Shown: positions 1 to 8,164 of the stretch, piece by piece
How positions within the stretch are numbered: position 1 is the stretch's first letter
How the letters are laid out: each line of letters begins with the position of its first letter
Source: Streptomyces sp. Ag109_O5-1
GTDB lineage: Bacteria; Actinomycetota; Actinomycetes; Streptomycetales; Streptomycetaceae
DNA: 64,000 nt
NCBI RefSeq assembly: GCF_003814875.1
Contig: NZ_RKQF01000001.1
Coordinates: 10,912,001-10,976,000 of the forward strand
Direction: 5' to 3'
Notes under the pieces: generated by a model
Database searches by the model: none
The model's input: the letters and a program-made list of their open reading frames with translations, nothing else
Told to the model about the DNA's origin: nothing
Made by a program: the position numbers and the translations under genes

Positions 1-891
1 GAGCTTCCCGCCGACGAACTGCTCACCCATCTCGACGACCTGGTCACACACCTGGCGGCCGAGGAGGACAGCACCGCGGACCACGAGCCAGACCTCGAAG
101 TTTCGACCGACCTCGTCGCCACCTGCCTGTACGTGGTCTACGACCCGATCTCCCGGCGTTGCACGGCCGCCTCCGCGGGTCACCTGCCGCCCGCCGTCGT
201 CCGGCCGGGCAGCCCGCCGGAGTTCGCCGACGTTCCGCCCGGCCCTCCGCTGGGTGTGGGGGGTCTGCCCTTCGAGACCGCCGAGTGGGAACTGCCCCCG
301 GGCAGTCTCCTCACGCTGTACACGGACGGCCTCGTCCAGGACGCCGGGCACGATCTGGGCAACGGGCTGGAGGAGCTGCTCCGGTGCCTGGGCCATCCCG
401 GTTCGGGGCCGCTGGAGACGCTGTGCGACGAACTGGTCCGGACGCTGCTGCCCGCACGGCCCCAGGACGACGTCGCCCTGCTCGTCGCGCGCACCCGGGC
501 GTTCGACGCCGGCCGGGTCGCCACCTGGGATCTGTCCTCCGACCCGGCGCTGGTGGCCGACGCCCGTGCCCAGGTGCTGGCCAAGCTGGACGCCTGGCAC
601 CTGCCGGACGTGGCGTTCGCCGCCGAGCTGGTGGTGAGTGAGCTCGTCACGAACGCGATCCGCTACGGGCAACCGCCGATCCGGTTGCGGCTGATCCGCG
701 GTGCCGCGCTGATCTGCGAGGTGTCCGACGGCAGTGGCACCGCCCCGCACCTGCGCCGGGCCCGCACGTACGACGAGGGGGGCCGCGGCCTGCTGCTCGT
801 CGCCCAACTCGCGCAGCGCTGGGGCACCCGGCACCACGGCGGAGGCAAGACCATCTGGGCAGAGTTCGAACTCACCGAGCCGGACAGCTGA
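1..891 (+). CDS. SpoIIE/PP2C phosphatase with HATPase (RsbW-like) domain, 5' end outside window
   Basis: The frame is open from the first base, so the N-terminus lies upstream. The visible 296 codons hold the C-terminal half of a PP2C/SpoIIE phosphatase (ASAGHLPP, LYTDGL, then PQDDVALLV), followed from about residue 180 by a histidine-kinase-like ATPase domain with an N-box (ELVVSELVTNAIRYG) and a glycine-rich G box (EGGRGLLLV). Proteins of this layout in streptomycetes usually also carry PAS/GAF sensor domains and act in partner-switching control of sigma factors. Its sensor part cannot be seen. The next gene (pfkA) begins 95 bp downstream on the same strand. Domain identity is confident; the regulated partner is unknown. 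Confidence 0.85.
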   Translation, partial: ELPADELLTHLDDLVTHLAAEEDSTADHEPDLEVSTDLVATCLYVVYDPISRRCTAASAGHLPPAVVRPGSPPEFADVPPGPPLGVGGLPFETAEWELPPGSLLTLYTDGLVQDAGHDLGNGLEELLRCLGHPGSGPLETLCDELVRTLLPARPQDDVALLVARTRAFDAGRVATWDLSSDPALVADARAQVLAKLDAWHLPDVAFAAELVVSELVTNAIRYGQPPIRLRLIRGAALICEVSDGSGTAPHLRRARTYDEGGRGLLLVAQLAQRWGTRHHGGGKTIWAEFELTEPDS

Positions 892-986
892 CGCCCTGAG
901 CCGGACAGCGAGTCGCCCTGGAGAGCGCCGTCGGTCAGAATGGATCTCACGAAGAACCTCACCCGTGCACGGAGGGGGAGGGAACC

Positions 987-2012
987 ATGAAGGTAGGAGT
1001 ACTGACCGGCGGCGGTGACTGTCCCGGTCTCAACGCCGTGATCCGCAGCGTCGTACGCAAGGGTGTCCAGGAGTACGGCTTCGAGTTCGCCGGCCTGCGG
1101 GACGGCTGGCTCGGCGCGCTCCAGGACCGGGTGGTGCCGCTGGGCGTCCCCGAGGTGCGGGGCATCCTGCCACGCGGCGGAACCATCCTCGGCTCGTCCC
1201 GCACCAACCCGTTCAAGCACGAGGACGGCGTGCGCCGCATCCAGGACACCCTCGCCGCGCACGGCATCGAGGCTCTCGTCGCGATCGGCGGCGAGGACAC
1301 GCTCGGCGCGGCGGCCGAGCTGAGCCGCCGGGGGATCCCGATCGTCGGCGTGCCCAAGACGATCGACAACGACGTACCCGGCACCGACTACACCTTCGGC
1401 TTCGACACGGCCGTGGGCATCGCGACCGAGGCCATCGACCGTCTGCACACCACCGCCGAGTCGCACATGCGCACCCTGGTGGTGGAGGTGATGGGCCGGC
1501 ACTCCGGATGGATCGCCCTGCACGCCGGTGTAGCGGGCGGTGCCAACGTGATCCTCATCCCGGAACGGCCCTTCGACATCGAGCAGGTGTGTGCGTGGGT
1601 GAAGCGCCGCTTCGAGTTCCACTACGCGCCGATCGTCGTCACCGCCGAAGGCGCTGTTCCCAAGGAGGGGCAGATGGTCCTCAAGGACCGGTCGGTGGAC
1701 GAGTACGGCCATGTGCGGCTGTCCGGGATCGGCGACTGGCTGGCACGGGAGATCTCGCAGCGGACCGGCACGGACGCCCGCACGACGGTGCTCGGTCACG
1801 TCCAGCGTGGCGGCACGCCGAGCGCCTTCGACCGGTGGCTGGCCACCCGCTTCGGACTGCACGCCGTCGACGCGGTCAAGGACGGCGCCTTCGGGACCAT
1901 GGTCGCCCTGAGCGGCACCCGGATCGTACGGGTCCCGATCCCCGGCGCCGAGACGAAGAGCCGGATGGTCGACCCGTCGCTGTACGACGAGTTCGGGGTG
2001 TTCTTCGGCTGA
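987..2012 (+). CDS. pfkA: 6-phosphofructokinase, ATP-PFK family
   Basis: 341 aa, the usual length of bacterial PFK. It phosphorylates fructose 6-phosphate to fructose 1,6-bisphosphate in glycolysis. Visible motifs: N-terminal GGGDCPGLNAVIR, the substrate/catalytic PKTIDNDVPGTD, MGRHSGW, and GHVQRGGTPSAFDR. The phosphate-donor loop reads GGEDT (E103-D104-T105) instead of the classical GGDGS; Asp at 104 is typical of PPi-PFKs but is also found in actinobacterial ATP enzymes, so the donor is not settled by sequence. ATG 987 follows a purine-rich ribosome site (GGAGGGGGAGGGAACC). Together with the class I aldolase downstream it gives two successive glycolytic steps inside a stress island. Confidence 0.93.
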   Translation: MKVGVLTGGGDCPGLNAVIRSVVRKGVQEYGFEFAGLRDGWLGALQDRVVPLGVPEVRGILPRGGTILGSSRTNPFKHEDGVRRIQDTLAAHGIEALVAIGGEDTLGAAAELSRRGIPIVGVPKTIDNDVPGTDYTFGFDTAVGIATEAIDRLHTTAESHMRTLVVEVMGRHSGWIALHAGVAGGANVILIPERPFDIEQVCAWVKRRFEFHYAPIVVTAEGAVPKEGQMVLKDRSVDEYGHVRLSGIGDWLAREISQRTGTDARTTVLGHVQRGGTPSAFDRWLATRFGLHAVDAVKDGAFGTMVALSGTRIVRVPIPGAETKSRMVDPSLYDEFGVFFG

Positions 2013-2047
2013 CACCGCGGTGTTCCTCGGCCGGCCCCTGCGCGGTG

Positions 2048-2938
2048 TCAGGCGGCGTGCGGTACGACCGCCACCGGACACCCGGCGTGGTGCAGCACGG
2101 CGTGCGTGACCGGTCCCAGCCGGCCCTCGCCGCCGCCCCGGCCGGCACCGCGGCCCACGACCAGCAGGTCGGCTCCGCGGGACGTGTTCAGGAGTGCCTC
2201 CGCGGGGTGCAGGAGGACGACATCCGTGCGGACCGTCACCTCCGGGCACTGCTCCTGCCGGGCGCGCAGGGCGTCGGACAACCGCAGGACTTCCTGGTCC
2301 TCCCAGGTGGCGCGGTCCTCCTCGGCCACGAACAGCGTCCGCGGCGACACGGCCTCGGCGGGAAAGGCCCATGCCTGCACCACCCGGAGCACCGCCCCGC
2401 GCGTCCGGGCCGCCCCGAACGCGAAGTCCGCCACCTCGCCGACCGGGCGGTGCGCGTCGAAACCCACCACGACCTGAGGAACGGCGCCCGCCGGGCGTGC
2501 GCCGTTCCCGAAGCCGCCGGGCCGAGGTCCGGGCACCACGACGACGGGGCGGTCGGCGGCGGCCGCCACCCGAAGGGCCACCGAGCCGACCGCGAGGCCG
2601 TTGAAGCCGCCCGAGCCCCGGGCCCCGACCACGAGCAGCCCGGCACCGCGAGCCGCGGACAGCAGAGCCTCGGCCGGGGCTTCGGCGCTCTGCGCGCCCC
2701 GTACCCGCAGCTCCGGGTAGCGGGCACCGAGGTCGGCGATCACCCCCTCGACGATGCGCTCGCCCACACGGCGCAGCGTCTCCCCGGCCTGATGGGGAAC
2801 CACAGCGCCCGGAAGGGGCGGAGCGGCGTGCACGAGACGGAGGGGAACATCCCGCAGCACCGCTTCCCGCGCCGCCCACTCGGCTGCGGCGAGGCTGTGC
2901 TCGGAGCCGTCGACACCGGCCAGCACGGGGTGACTCAT
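2048..2938 (-). CDS. Universal stress protein, two UspA domains
   Basis: 296 aa. Each half has the UspA fold: domain 1 starts VLAGVDGSEHSL and ends in an ATP-binding G-rich loop (VVGARGSGGFNGL) with PVVVVPG; domain 2 ends VVGRGAGRGGGEGRLG and PVAVVPH. The ATP-binding signature G-2x-G-9x-G is recognisable in both. Such tandem USPs bind ATP and are hallmark DosR/OsdR regulon members. The start at 2938 follows a perfect AAGGAGG site 5 bp upstream. It is divergent from the aldolase gene; the 271-bp interval holds several palindromes of the GGGCC-N4-GGCCC type, so both genes are probably hypoxia/stress regulated. Confidence 0.93.
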   Translation of the reverse strand: MSHPVLAGVDGSEHSLAAAEWAAREAVLRDVPLRLVHAAPPLPGAVVPHQAGETLRRVGERIVEGVIADLGARYPELRVRGAQSAEAPAEALLSAARGAGLLVVGARGSGGFNGLAVGSVALRVAAAADRPVVVVPGPRPGGFGNGARPAGAVPQVVVGFDAHRPVGEVADFAFGAARTRGAVLRVVQAWAFPAEAVSPRTLFVAEEDRATWEDQEVLRLSDALRARQEQCPEVTVRTDVVLLHPAEALLNTSRGADLLVVGRGAGRGGGEGRLGPVTHAVLHHAGCPVAVVPHAA

Positions 2939-2994
2939 CGTGTCCTCCTTCGCCCGCCGTGCCTGTTGACGCGATCCTCCACTGTTCCATGGCA

Positions 2995-3012
2995 GGGGCC
3001 TTCGAAAGCCCC
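2995..3012. promoter_or_regulatory. Near-palindrome resembling an expanded DevR/OsdR box
   Basis: GGGGCCTTCGAAAGCCCC is a near-perfect inverted repeat 57 bp before the USP start. Its half-sites are further apart than in the other boxes, so it is a weaker candidate. Confidence 0.4.
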
Positions 3013-3038
3013 GGCAGGCGCGATGTCCGGCTGCTCGT

Positions 3039-3074
3039 GGACCGTTCGGCCCCGACGAAGGGCCCGACCGGCTC
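3039..3074. promoter_or_regulatory. Tandem DevR/OsdR-like boxes between divergent USP and aldolase genes
   Basis: GGACCGTTCGGCCC (3039-3052) and GGCCCGACCGGCTC (3061-3074) have centres 22 bp apart, two helical turns. Both match the island-wide palindrome GGGCCGATCGGCCC at the CCG/CGG core. They lie between the minus-strand USP and the plus-strand aldolase and could serve either promoter. Confidence 0.55.
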
Positions 3075-3209
3075 TGCCGGGAGGTCGCTCCGCACGGATG
3101 ATGGACAGGGAACCCGTGACGCGGCCGCACGGACTGTGTCACGTCCTGCTGCCCCGCACGTGTGCGGCCGTCTCCATCGACATTCCGCGGAACAGGAGAG
3201 GCGGAAGCC

Positions 3210-4262
3210 ATGACCGACATCCAAGAGCTTCTGGGCGACGAGGCCAAGGACCTGCTGACCCACTCCGCCCAGGGGATCCCGAGGGAAGACCTGGTACTGC
3301 CCGGACCCGACTTCGTCGACCGGGTCGTGTCCGGGACCGACCGCTCGCCCCGGGTGCTGCGCAACCTGCAGTCACTCTTCGGCCACGGCCGGCTGGCAGG
3401 CACGGGGTACGTGTCGATCCTGCCGGTCGACCAGGGAATCGAGCACTCCGCGGCGTCGGCGTTCGCCCCGAACCCCCGCTACCTCGACCCCGCGAACATC
3501 GTCGAACTCGCCCTCGACGGCGGCTGCAACGCGGTGGCCAGCACACTCGGCGTGCTCGGCGCCGTGTCGCGGCGCTACGCGCACCGGATCCCCTTCATCG
3601 TCAAGCTCAACCACAACGAGCTCCTGACCTACCCCAACCACTACGACCAGATCATGTTCGGCGACGTCGAGCAGTGCTTCGACCTCGGCGCGGCGGGCGT
3701 CGGCGCCACCATCTACTTCGGCTCGGAACAGTCCGACCGCCAGCTGCGGGAGACCAGTGAGGTCTTCGCGCGCGCCCATGAACTGGGCATGTTCACCGTG
3801 CTGTGGTGCTACCTGCGCAACTCCGCATTCAAGAAGGACGGCGTGGACTACGCGCTCTCCGCCGACCTCACCGGCCAGGCCAACCACCTCGGCGTGACGA
3901 TCGAGGCCGACATCGTCAAACAGAAACAGGCGGAGAACAACGGCGGCTACCGCGCACTGGGCTTCGGCAAGACCCACCCGCTGCTGTACGACAGGCTCAC
4001 CACCGACCACCCGATCGACCTCACGCGATGGCAGGTCGCCACCTGCTACATGGGCCGCGTCGGCCTGATCAACAGCGGCGGCGCCTCGGCAGGCCAGGGG
4101 GACCTGGTCCAGGCGGTACGGACCGCGGTGATCAACAAGCGGGCCGGCGGCACCGGCCTCATCACCGGCCGCAAGGCATTCCAGCGCCCCACCGCCGAGG
4201 GCATCGAGCTCCTGCACGCCGTCCAGGACGTCTACCTGGACGAGGGCGTCACCGTCGCCTGA
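3210..4262 (+). CDS. fbaB: Class I fructose-bisphosphate aldolase (DhnA/FbaB family)
   Basis: 350 aa, the same length as E. coli FbaB. It splits fructose 1,6-bisphosphate into two trioses through a lysine Schiff base, needing no metal. Family features seen: VSILPVDQGIEHS near residue 80, the lysine strand PFIVKLNHNELLTYPN, GATIYFGSEQS, and the phosphate-binding end VGLINSGGASAG. The start ATG 3210 is preceded by AGGAGAGGCGGAAGCC; an upstream in-frame ATG at 3162 lacks such a site. It continues the glycolytic theme of pfkA and shares a box-bearing divergent promoter region with the USP gene. Confidence 0.93.
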   Translation: MTDIQELLGDEAKDLLTHSAQGIPREDLVLPGPDFVDRVVSGTDRSPRVLRNLQSLFGHGRLAGTGYVSILPVDQGIEHSAASAFAPNPRYLDPANIVELALDGGCNAVASTLGVLGAVSRRYAHRIPFIVKLNHNELLTYPNHYDQIMFGDVEQCFDLGAAGVGATIYFGSEQSDRQLRETSEVFARAHELGMFTVLWCYLRNSAFKKDGVDYALSADLTGQANHLGVTIEADIVKQKQAENNGGYRALGFGKTHPLLYDRLTTDHPIDLTRWQVATCYMGRVGLINSGGASAGQGDLVQAVRTAVINKRAGGTGLITGRKAFQRPTAEGIELLHAVQDVYLDEGVTVA

Positions 4263-4459
4263 GGGGGGCGTGGCCGGACAGCGGCGGCCGGACCCGGATG
4301 CCCCGGGCGGATGACGCCCGGCAGGCCGCACCCGGCTGCGGGCGCCGACGCCGGGCGGCATCGTGGTCCGTGGCGAGTGGGGTGAGCACGGTGCGAGGCC
4401 ACACGGATCCCGCCGCCGCGACCGGCTCTGCCTCTCGCGCCGACTCTCGAAAGGGAAGC

Positions 4460-5518
4460 ATGCCGCAGCCGGTGACCCGAGCCGGTGACATCGGACCGGT
4501 GCCGGGTGGAGTCACCCGGCCGGGCCGGTTCTGGTGGCTCTGCTCGGCACTCGTACTGGCTGCCGCGGTGGTGGCCGCCCTCTTCCGACGGCGTGAGATC
4601 GCGGAGGCGTATGACCTGATCGCCCGTGTGCGGCCACCTGGTCTCGTGGTCGCCATGGCACTCGAAGCCATGTCCCTGCTGTGCTTCGCGGCCGTGCCTC
4701 GGTGGCTGCTGAGGGTGGGGGGTGTGCGGTGGAGCATGGCGAGGATGACGTGTACCACCGTGGCCGCCAACGCGATGGCGGGTGCGCTGCCGGCCGGCGC
4801 GGCTTTCTCGGCCGCCTGGCTGCTGCGCCACCTGTCCCGCCGGGGTGCGGGCGGGGTGCTCGCCGCTGCCGTCCTGGTGACCTCGGGCGCGGCGTCGGCG
4901 GCGGGCCTCTGCCTCCTGTTCGCCGCCGGGGTGGCGGTGGCCGGTCCGGCCGGTCCCGGTGCCCTGGTACGCCCTGTGACGGACGACGTACTGCTGCCGG
5001 CTCTCGTCGCCGCGCTGGTGCTCCTCGCTCTGTCCCGCTTCGCCGGCTGCCGCCGGTTGCTGCGCCGTGTCCGGATGAGCACAGGCCGACGGTACCCGCG
5101 AGTACGCCGAGCGGAGTCGGACTTCGCCGGTGTGGTGCGGCAGGCCCGCGCCGCGGAACCCCGGCCGCTGCCCTGGCTGTGGCCGCTCGGATACGCCTTC
5201 CTGAACTGGTTGCTCGATGCGGCTGCCCTGGCCGCCGGGATGTGGGCCCTGGGCATCGAGGTGCCCTGGCGGGGGCTGCTCCTGTCCTACGCACTCACCC
5301 AGCTGGCCGGGAGCCTGCACCTGACGCCGGGGAACCTGGGCATCGCCGAAGCGACGCTGTCCGCCCTGCTCGTCGTATCCGGTCTGCCGGCCGCACAGGC
5401 GATCGCCGCGACGTTCCTCTACCGGATCATCAGCTACTGGGCACTGCAACCCGTCGGCTGGACCTGCTGGATCGGCCTCGCCCTCGAAGAGGCACACGCG
5501 GCGCGCGGCGGGCGATGA
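4460..5518 (+). CDS. Polytopic membrane protein, lysylphosphatidylglycerol-synthase TM-region/UPF0104 family
   Basis: 352 aa with about seven to eight hydrophobic segments beginning at FWWLCSALVLAAAVVAALF. The C-terminal part has the family signature around LAGSLHLTPGNLGIAEATL, followed by a last helix RIISYWALQPVGWTCW. Family members are the integral-membrane domain of LPG synthases/flippases or stand-alone proteins of unknown role. No soluble aminoacyl-transferase domain is attached, so lipid aminoacylation should not be assumed. ATG 4460 follows AAAGGGA. The 197 bp upstream shows no clear stress box; read-through from fbaB is possible. Confidence 0.75.
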   Translation: MPQPVTRAGDIGPVPGGVTRPGRFWWLCSALVLAAAVVAALFRRREIAEAYDLIARVRPPGLVVAMALEAMSLLCFAAVPRWLLRVGGVRWSMARMTCTTVAANAMAGALPAGAAFSAAWLLRHLSRRGAGGVLAAAVLVTSGAASAAGLCLLFAAGVAVAGPAGPGALVRPVTDDVLLPALVAALVLLALSRFAGCRRLLRRVRMSTGRRYPRVRRAESDFAGVVRQARAAEPRPLPWLWPLGYAFLNWLLDAAALAAGMWALGIEVPWRGLLLSYALTQLAGSLHLTPGNLGIAEATLSALLVVSGLPAAQAIAATFLYRIISYWALQPVGWTCWIGLALEEAHAARGGR

Positions 5519-5530
5519 GTCCCCGCCGCG

Positions 5531-5605
5531 ACCCTCTCGCGGGCCGCCGACGAGGCCAGGCAACGCGGTCCGCCCCTGCTCCTCGTCCACGCCCTGAGAG
5601 CGCTG
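5531..5605 (+). pseudogene. Possible universal stress protein relic
   Basis: In one frame this stretch reads SRAADEARQRGPPLLLVHAL, which strongly resembles the first helix-strand unit of a UspA domain (compare TWAADEAARRRLPLRVVHA in the intact USP at 39185-40066). No start, nucleotide-binding loop or continuation is present. I read it as a short remnant of a deleted USP gene; chance similarity is possible. Confidence 0.4.
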
Positions 5606-5684
5606 CCGGCTTCTCACCGTTCCGCACCCGACCCGCTCGACGGACCGCGGTCCCCCCGGACCCGGGACTGTCGGCTGGTGATCA

Positions 5685-5698
5685 GGGACATCCGGCCC
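5685..5698. promoter_or_regulatory. DevR/OsdR-like box upstream of oleate hydratase
   Basis: GGGACATCCGGCCC keeps GGG-C and CGGCCC half-sites. Its centre is 98.5 bp before the GTG at 5790, the same offset as the pfl box. Confidence 0.55.
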
Positions 5699-5789
5699 CT
5701 GCCTGCGCGGATGCCCTGCGAGTTGACTGACGGTGACCCCGATACGAGCCGACCGTCACCTAGCGCGGACGGCAGGACGGAGGGACGTC

Positions 5790-7376
5790 GTGACCGACGC
5801 TCCGCAGCAGTCCCGGGCCTACTTCGTCGGTGGTGGTATCGCCTCGCTGGCGGCCGCCGCCTTCCTGATCCGCGACGGCGGCTTCCCCGGGCAGAACATC
5901 CACATACTGGAGGAACTCCCGGTCACCGGCGGCTCCATGGACGGCCGTGGCGGATCCGCCGGTTACGTCAGCCGGGGCGGCCGCATGCTGGAGGACGAGG
6001 CTACACCTGCCTGTGGAACCTCCTGGAGAGCATCCCGACCCTCACCGACGAGAGCGTGTCGGTGCGCGAGGAGATCCGGGCGTTCAGCGCCGAGTGGCCC
6101 ACCGACGCCAAAGCCCGGCTGATCGGCAAGGGCGCCGAGATCCTGGACGCCTCCGACTACGGCCTCGACACCCGCGACCGCATGGAGCTGACCCGGCTGC
6201 TCGTGCTCCCCGAGTCGCTGATCGGGGCCCGCCGGATCGACGAGTTCTTCTCCCCGCACTTCTTCGAGACCAACTTCTGGGCGATGTGGCGCACCACCTT
6301 CGCCTTCCAGAACTGGCACAGCGCCATCGAGCTGAAGCGCTACTTCCTGCGTCATGCAGGAGTTCCCCCGTATGCACACCCTCTCGGGCGTACGCCGGAC
6401 CCGGCTCAACCAGTACGACTCGATCATCCGCCCCCTCCAGGTCTGGCTCACGGAACTCGGCGTGCGCTTCGAGCACGGAGTGCGGGTCACCGACGCCGAC
6501 ATCACCACCGACGCGGACGGCACCCGGCGGGTGCGCCGCCTCCACCTCGACCGCGCCGGACAGCCCGACGTGTACGACCTCGCGACCACCGACCACGCGT
6601 TCCTCACCCTCGGCTCCATGACCGCCGACGCCGCCTACGGTGACGACGACACCGCGCCCGAGCTGATCCGCGACAAGCGCGACGGCGGCTGGCGGCGGTG
6701 GGAGACCCTCGCGGTCAAGGCCGACGACTTCGGACGCCCGGCCGTCTTCCACGGCAACGTCGACGAGGCCAAGTGGGAGTCCTTCACCCTCACCATGCGC
6801 AGCCCGCTCCTGCTGCACCGCATCGAGGAACTGTCCGGCAACCTGCCGGGTACCGGCGCGCTGATGACGTTCAAGCACTCCGGCTGGCTGATGTCGATCG
6901 TCGTCCCGCACGCCCCGCACTTCGAGGGCCAGCCGGAGGACGTGTACACCGTGTGGGGCTACGGCCTGTTCGTCGACCGCGACGGCGACTTCGTCCACAA
7001 GCCGATGGCACAGTGCACCGGCCGGGAGATCCTCACCGAACTCCTCGGCCACCTGGGCATGTCGGACATCGAGGAGCAGGTCGCGGCCACCACGACCGTG
7101 ATCCCGGTGATGCTGCCCTACATCACCAGCCAGTTCGCGCCGCGCACCCCGCACGACCGGCCGCCGGTCATTCCGCGCGGGGCGGCGAACTTCGCCTTCC
7201 TCGGTCAGTTCACGGAGATACCGGAGGACGTCGTCTTCACCGTCGAGTACTCCGTACGCGGCGCCATGCACGCCGTCTACGGCCTGCTCGGCCTCGACCG
7301 CGAGATCCCCGGCATCCACCACGCCCTCGCCGACCCGAAGACGGCGTTCGGCGTGCTGAAGGCCGCCCTGGCCTGA
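5790..7376 (+). pseudogene. ohyA: Oleate hydratase, interrupted by two frameshifts
   Basis: Oleate hydratases (MCRA family) add water to the cis-9 double bond of oleate using FAD. The protein starts at GTG 5790 (ACGGAGGGACGTC site) with the FAD-binding motif YFVGGGIASLAAAAFL. The frame breaks near 6001, where one C appears to be missing before CTACACCTGCC, and again near 6350, where two bases appear to be missing inside the codons for RHMQEFP. Together these would remove exactly three bases, so the three frames join into a full-length enzyme of about 530 residues ending at 7376. As given, translation stops early. Either a recent pseudogene or a sequencing/assembly error; a box lies 92 bp upstream of the start. 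Confidence 0.8.
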
Positions 7377-7384
7377 GCCCTGAC

Positions 7385-7411
7385 CCGGGACCACACCGGT
7401 CCGGTTCCCGG
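7385..7411. terminator. Hairpin between convergent oleate hydratase and CBS-BON genes
   Basis: An inverted repeat with arms around CCGGGACC and GGTTCCCGG (one bulged base) and a 10-nt loop lies 9 bp after the oleate hydratase stop. There is no U-tract, as is usual in Streptomyces. It could terminate both converging transcripts. Confidence 0.45.
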
Positions 7412-7561
7412 CACGACACCGAGGACCGGACCGGGGCGTTCACCGCGTGCTCACCGGCACGTCCCGACCGCCCAGGCCCACTGACCGGAGATGCGGGTCC
7501 TGCGCGTGCCGTCGGCCGTCCGTCACTTGGCCGCGTGCCCACCGGGACGGGACGGGGCGCA

Positions 7562-8164
7562 CTAAGGCCGTCCGGTCCCACTTATGCGTTGCGGGGCATC
7601 CGCCGCGGCGGGTGCCGGGTTCGGGGACAGGTCGAATTCCACGTCCACCGCGCCCTCGACAGCCCTGACCAGCCATGCCGCCACGGGCACCAGGGACGTG
7701 TCCCGGATCCGGCCCGCGAGCGTCACGACCCCGTCGCGGACGTCCACGCGCAGCACCGTGCCGGGGGGCGGGGAAGAGGTACGACACGATCTCGCGCCGG
7801 ACCTCCTCCGCGATCGCCTCGTCGTCGCGCAGGAAGACCTTGAGCAGGTCGGCGCGGCTGACCACGCCCTGGAGGACGCCCAGGTCGTCGGCCACGGGCA
7901 GGCGCTTCACCTTGGCCCGTGCCATGATCCGCGCGGCCTGTGCGAGCGTGGCGTCCGGGCGGACGGTGAGCGCGGGGGACGTCATCAGCTCGCCCGCCGT
8001 CAGGGCACCGGCCGTGGCCAGCTCGTCGACAGGGCGCAGTCGGGTGTACCGGTCGGGGTCGCCGTCCCGGAACTCCTCCTTGTGCAGCAGGTCCGCCTCG
8101 GAGACGACGCCGACGACCCGGCCCTCGCCCTCGACCACGGGCAGGGCGCTGACCCGCCAGTCCT
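7562..8164 (-). pseudogene. CBS-pair plus BON domain protein, 5'-truncated and frameshifted
   Basis: On the minus strand the protein reads WRVSALPVVEGEGRVVGVV (end of CBS1), a full CBS2 (MTSPALTVRP through VVSRADLLKVFL), SYLFPAP, then after a one-base shift near 7766 a BON domain (LRVDVRDGVVTLAGRIRD) ending at 7562. The shift lies in a run of Gs (GCCGGGGGGCGGGG), so one base is probably missing. The first ~35-40 residues are gone: at about 8165 the sequence passes directly into arcA sequence on the other strand. A complete paralogue lies at 20794-21521. CBS pairs bind adenine nucleotides; BON domains often bind membranes. Confidence 0.75.

Noticed and set aside
663..3263. An 866-codon minus-strand open frame opposite pfkA
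   Set aside because: It lies antisense to pfkA and partly out of frame with the USP gene; the translation is Arg/Gly/Pro-rich with no motif. Long antisense frames are expected in GC-rich DNA.
7562..7585. Box-like GGGACCGGACGGCC on the minus strand at the end of the CBS-BON gene
   Set aside because: It is inside coding sequence at a gene's 3' end with no downstream gene in range; probably coincidental given the GC content.
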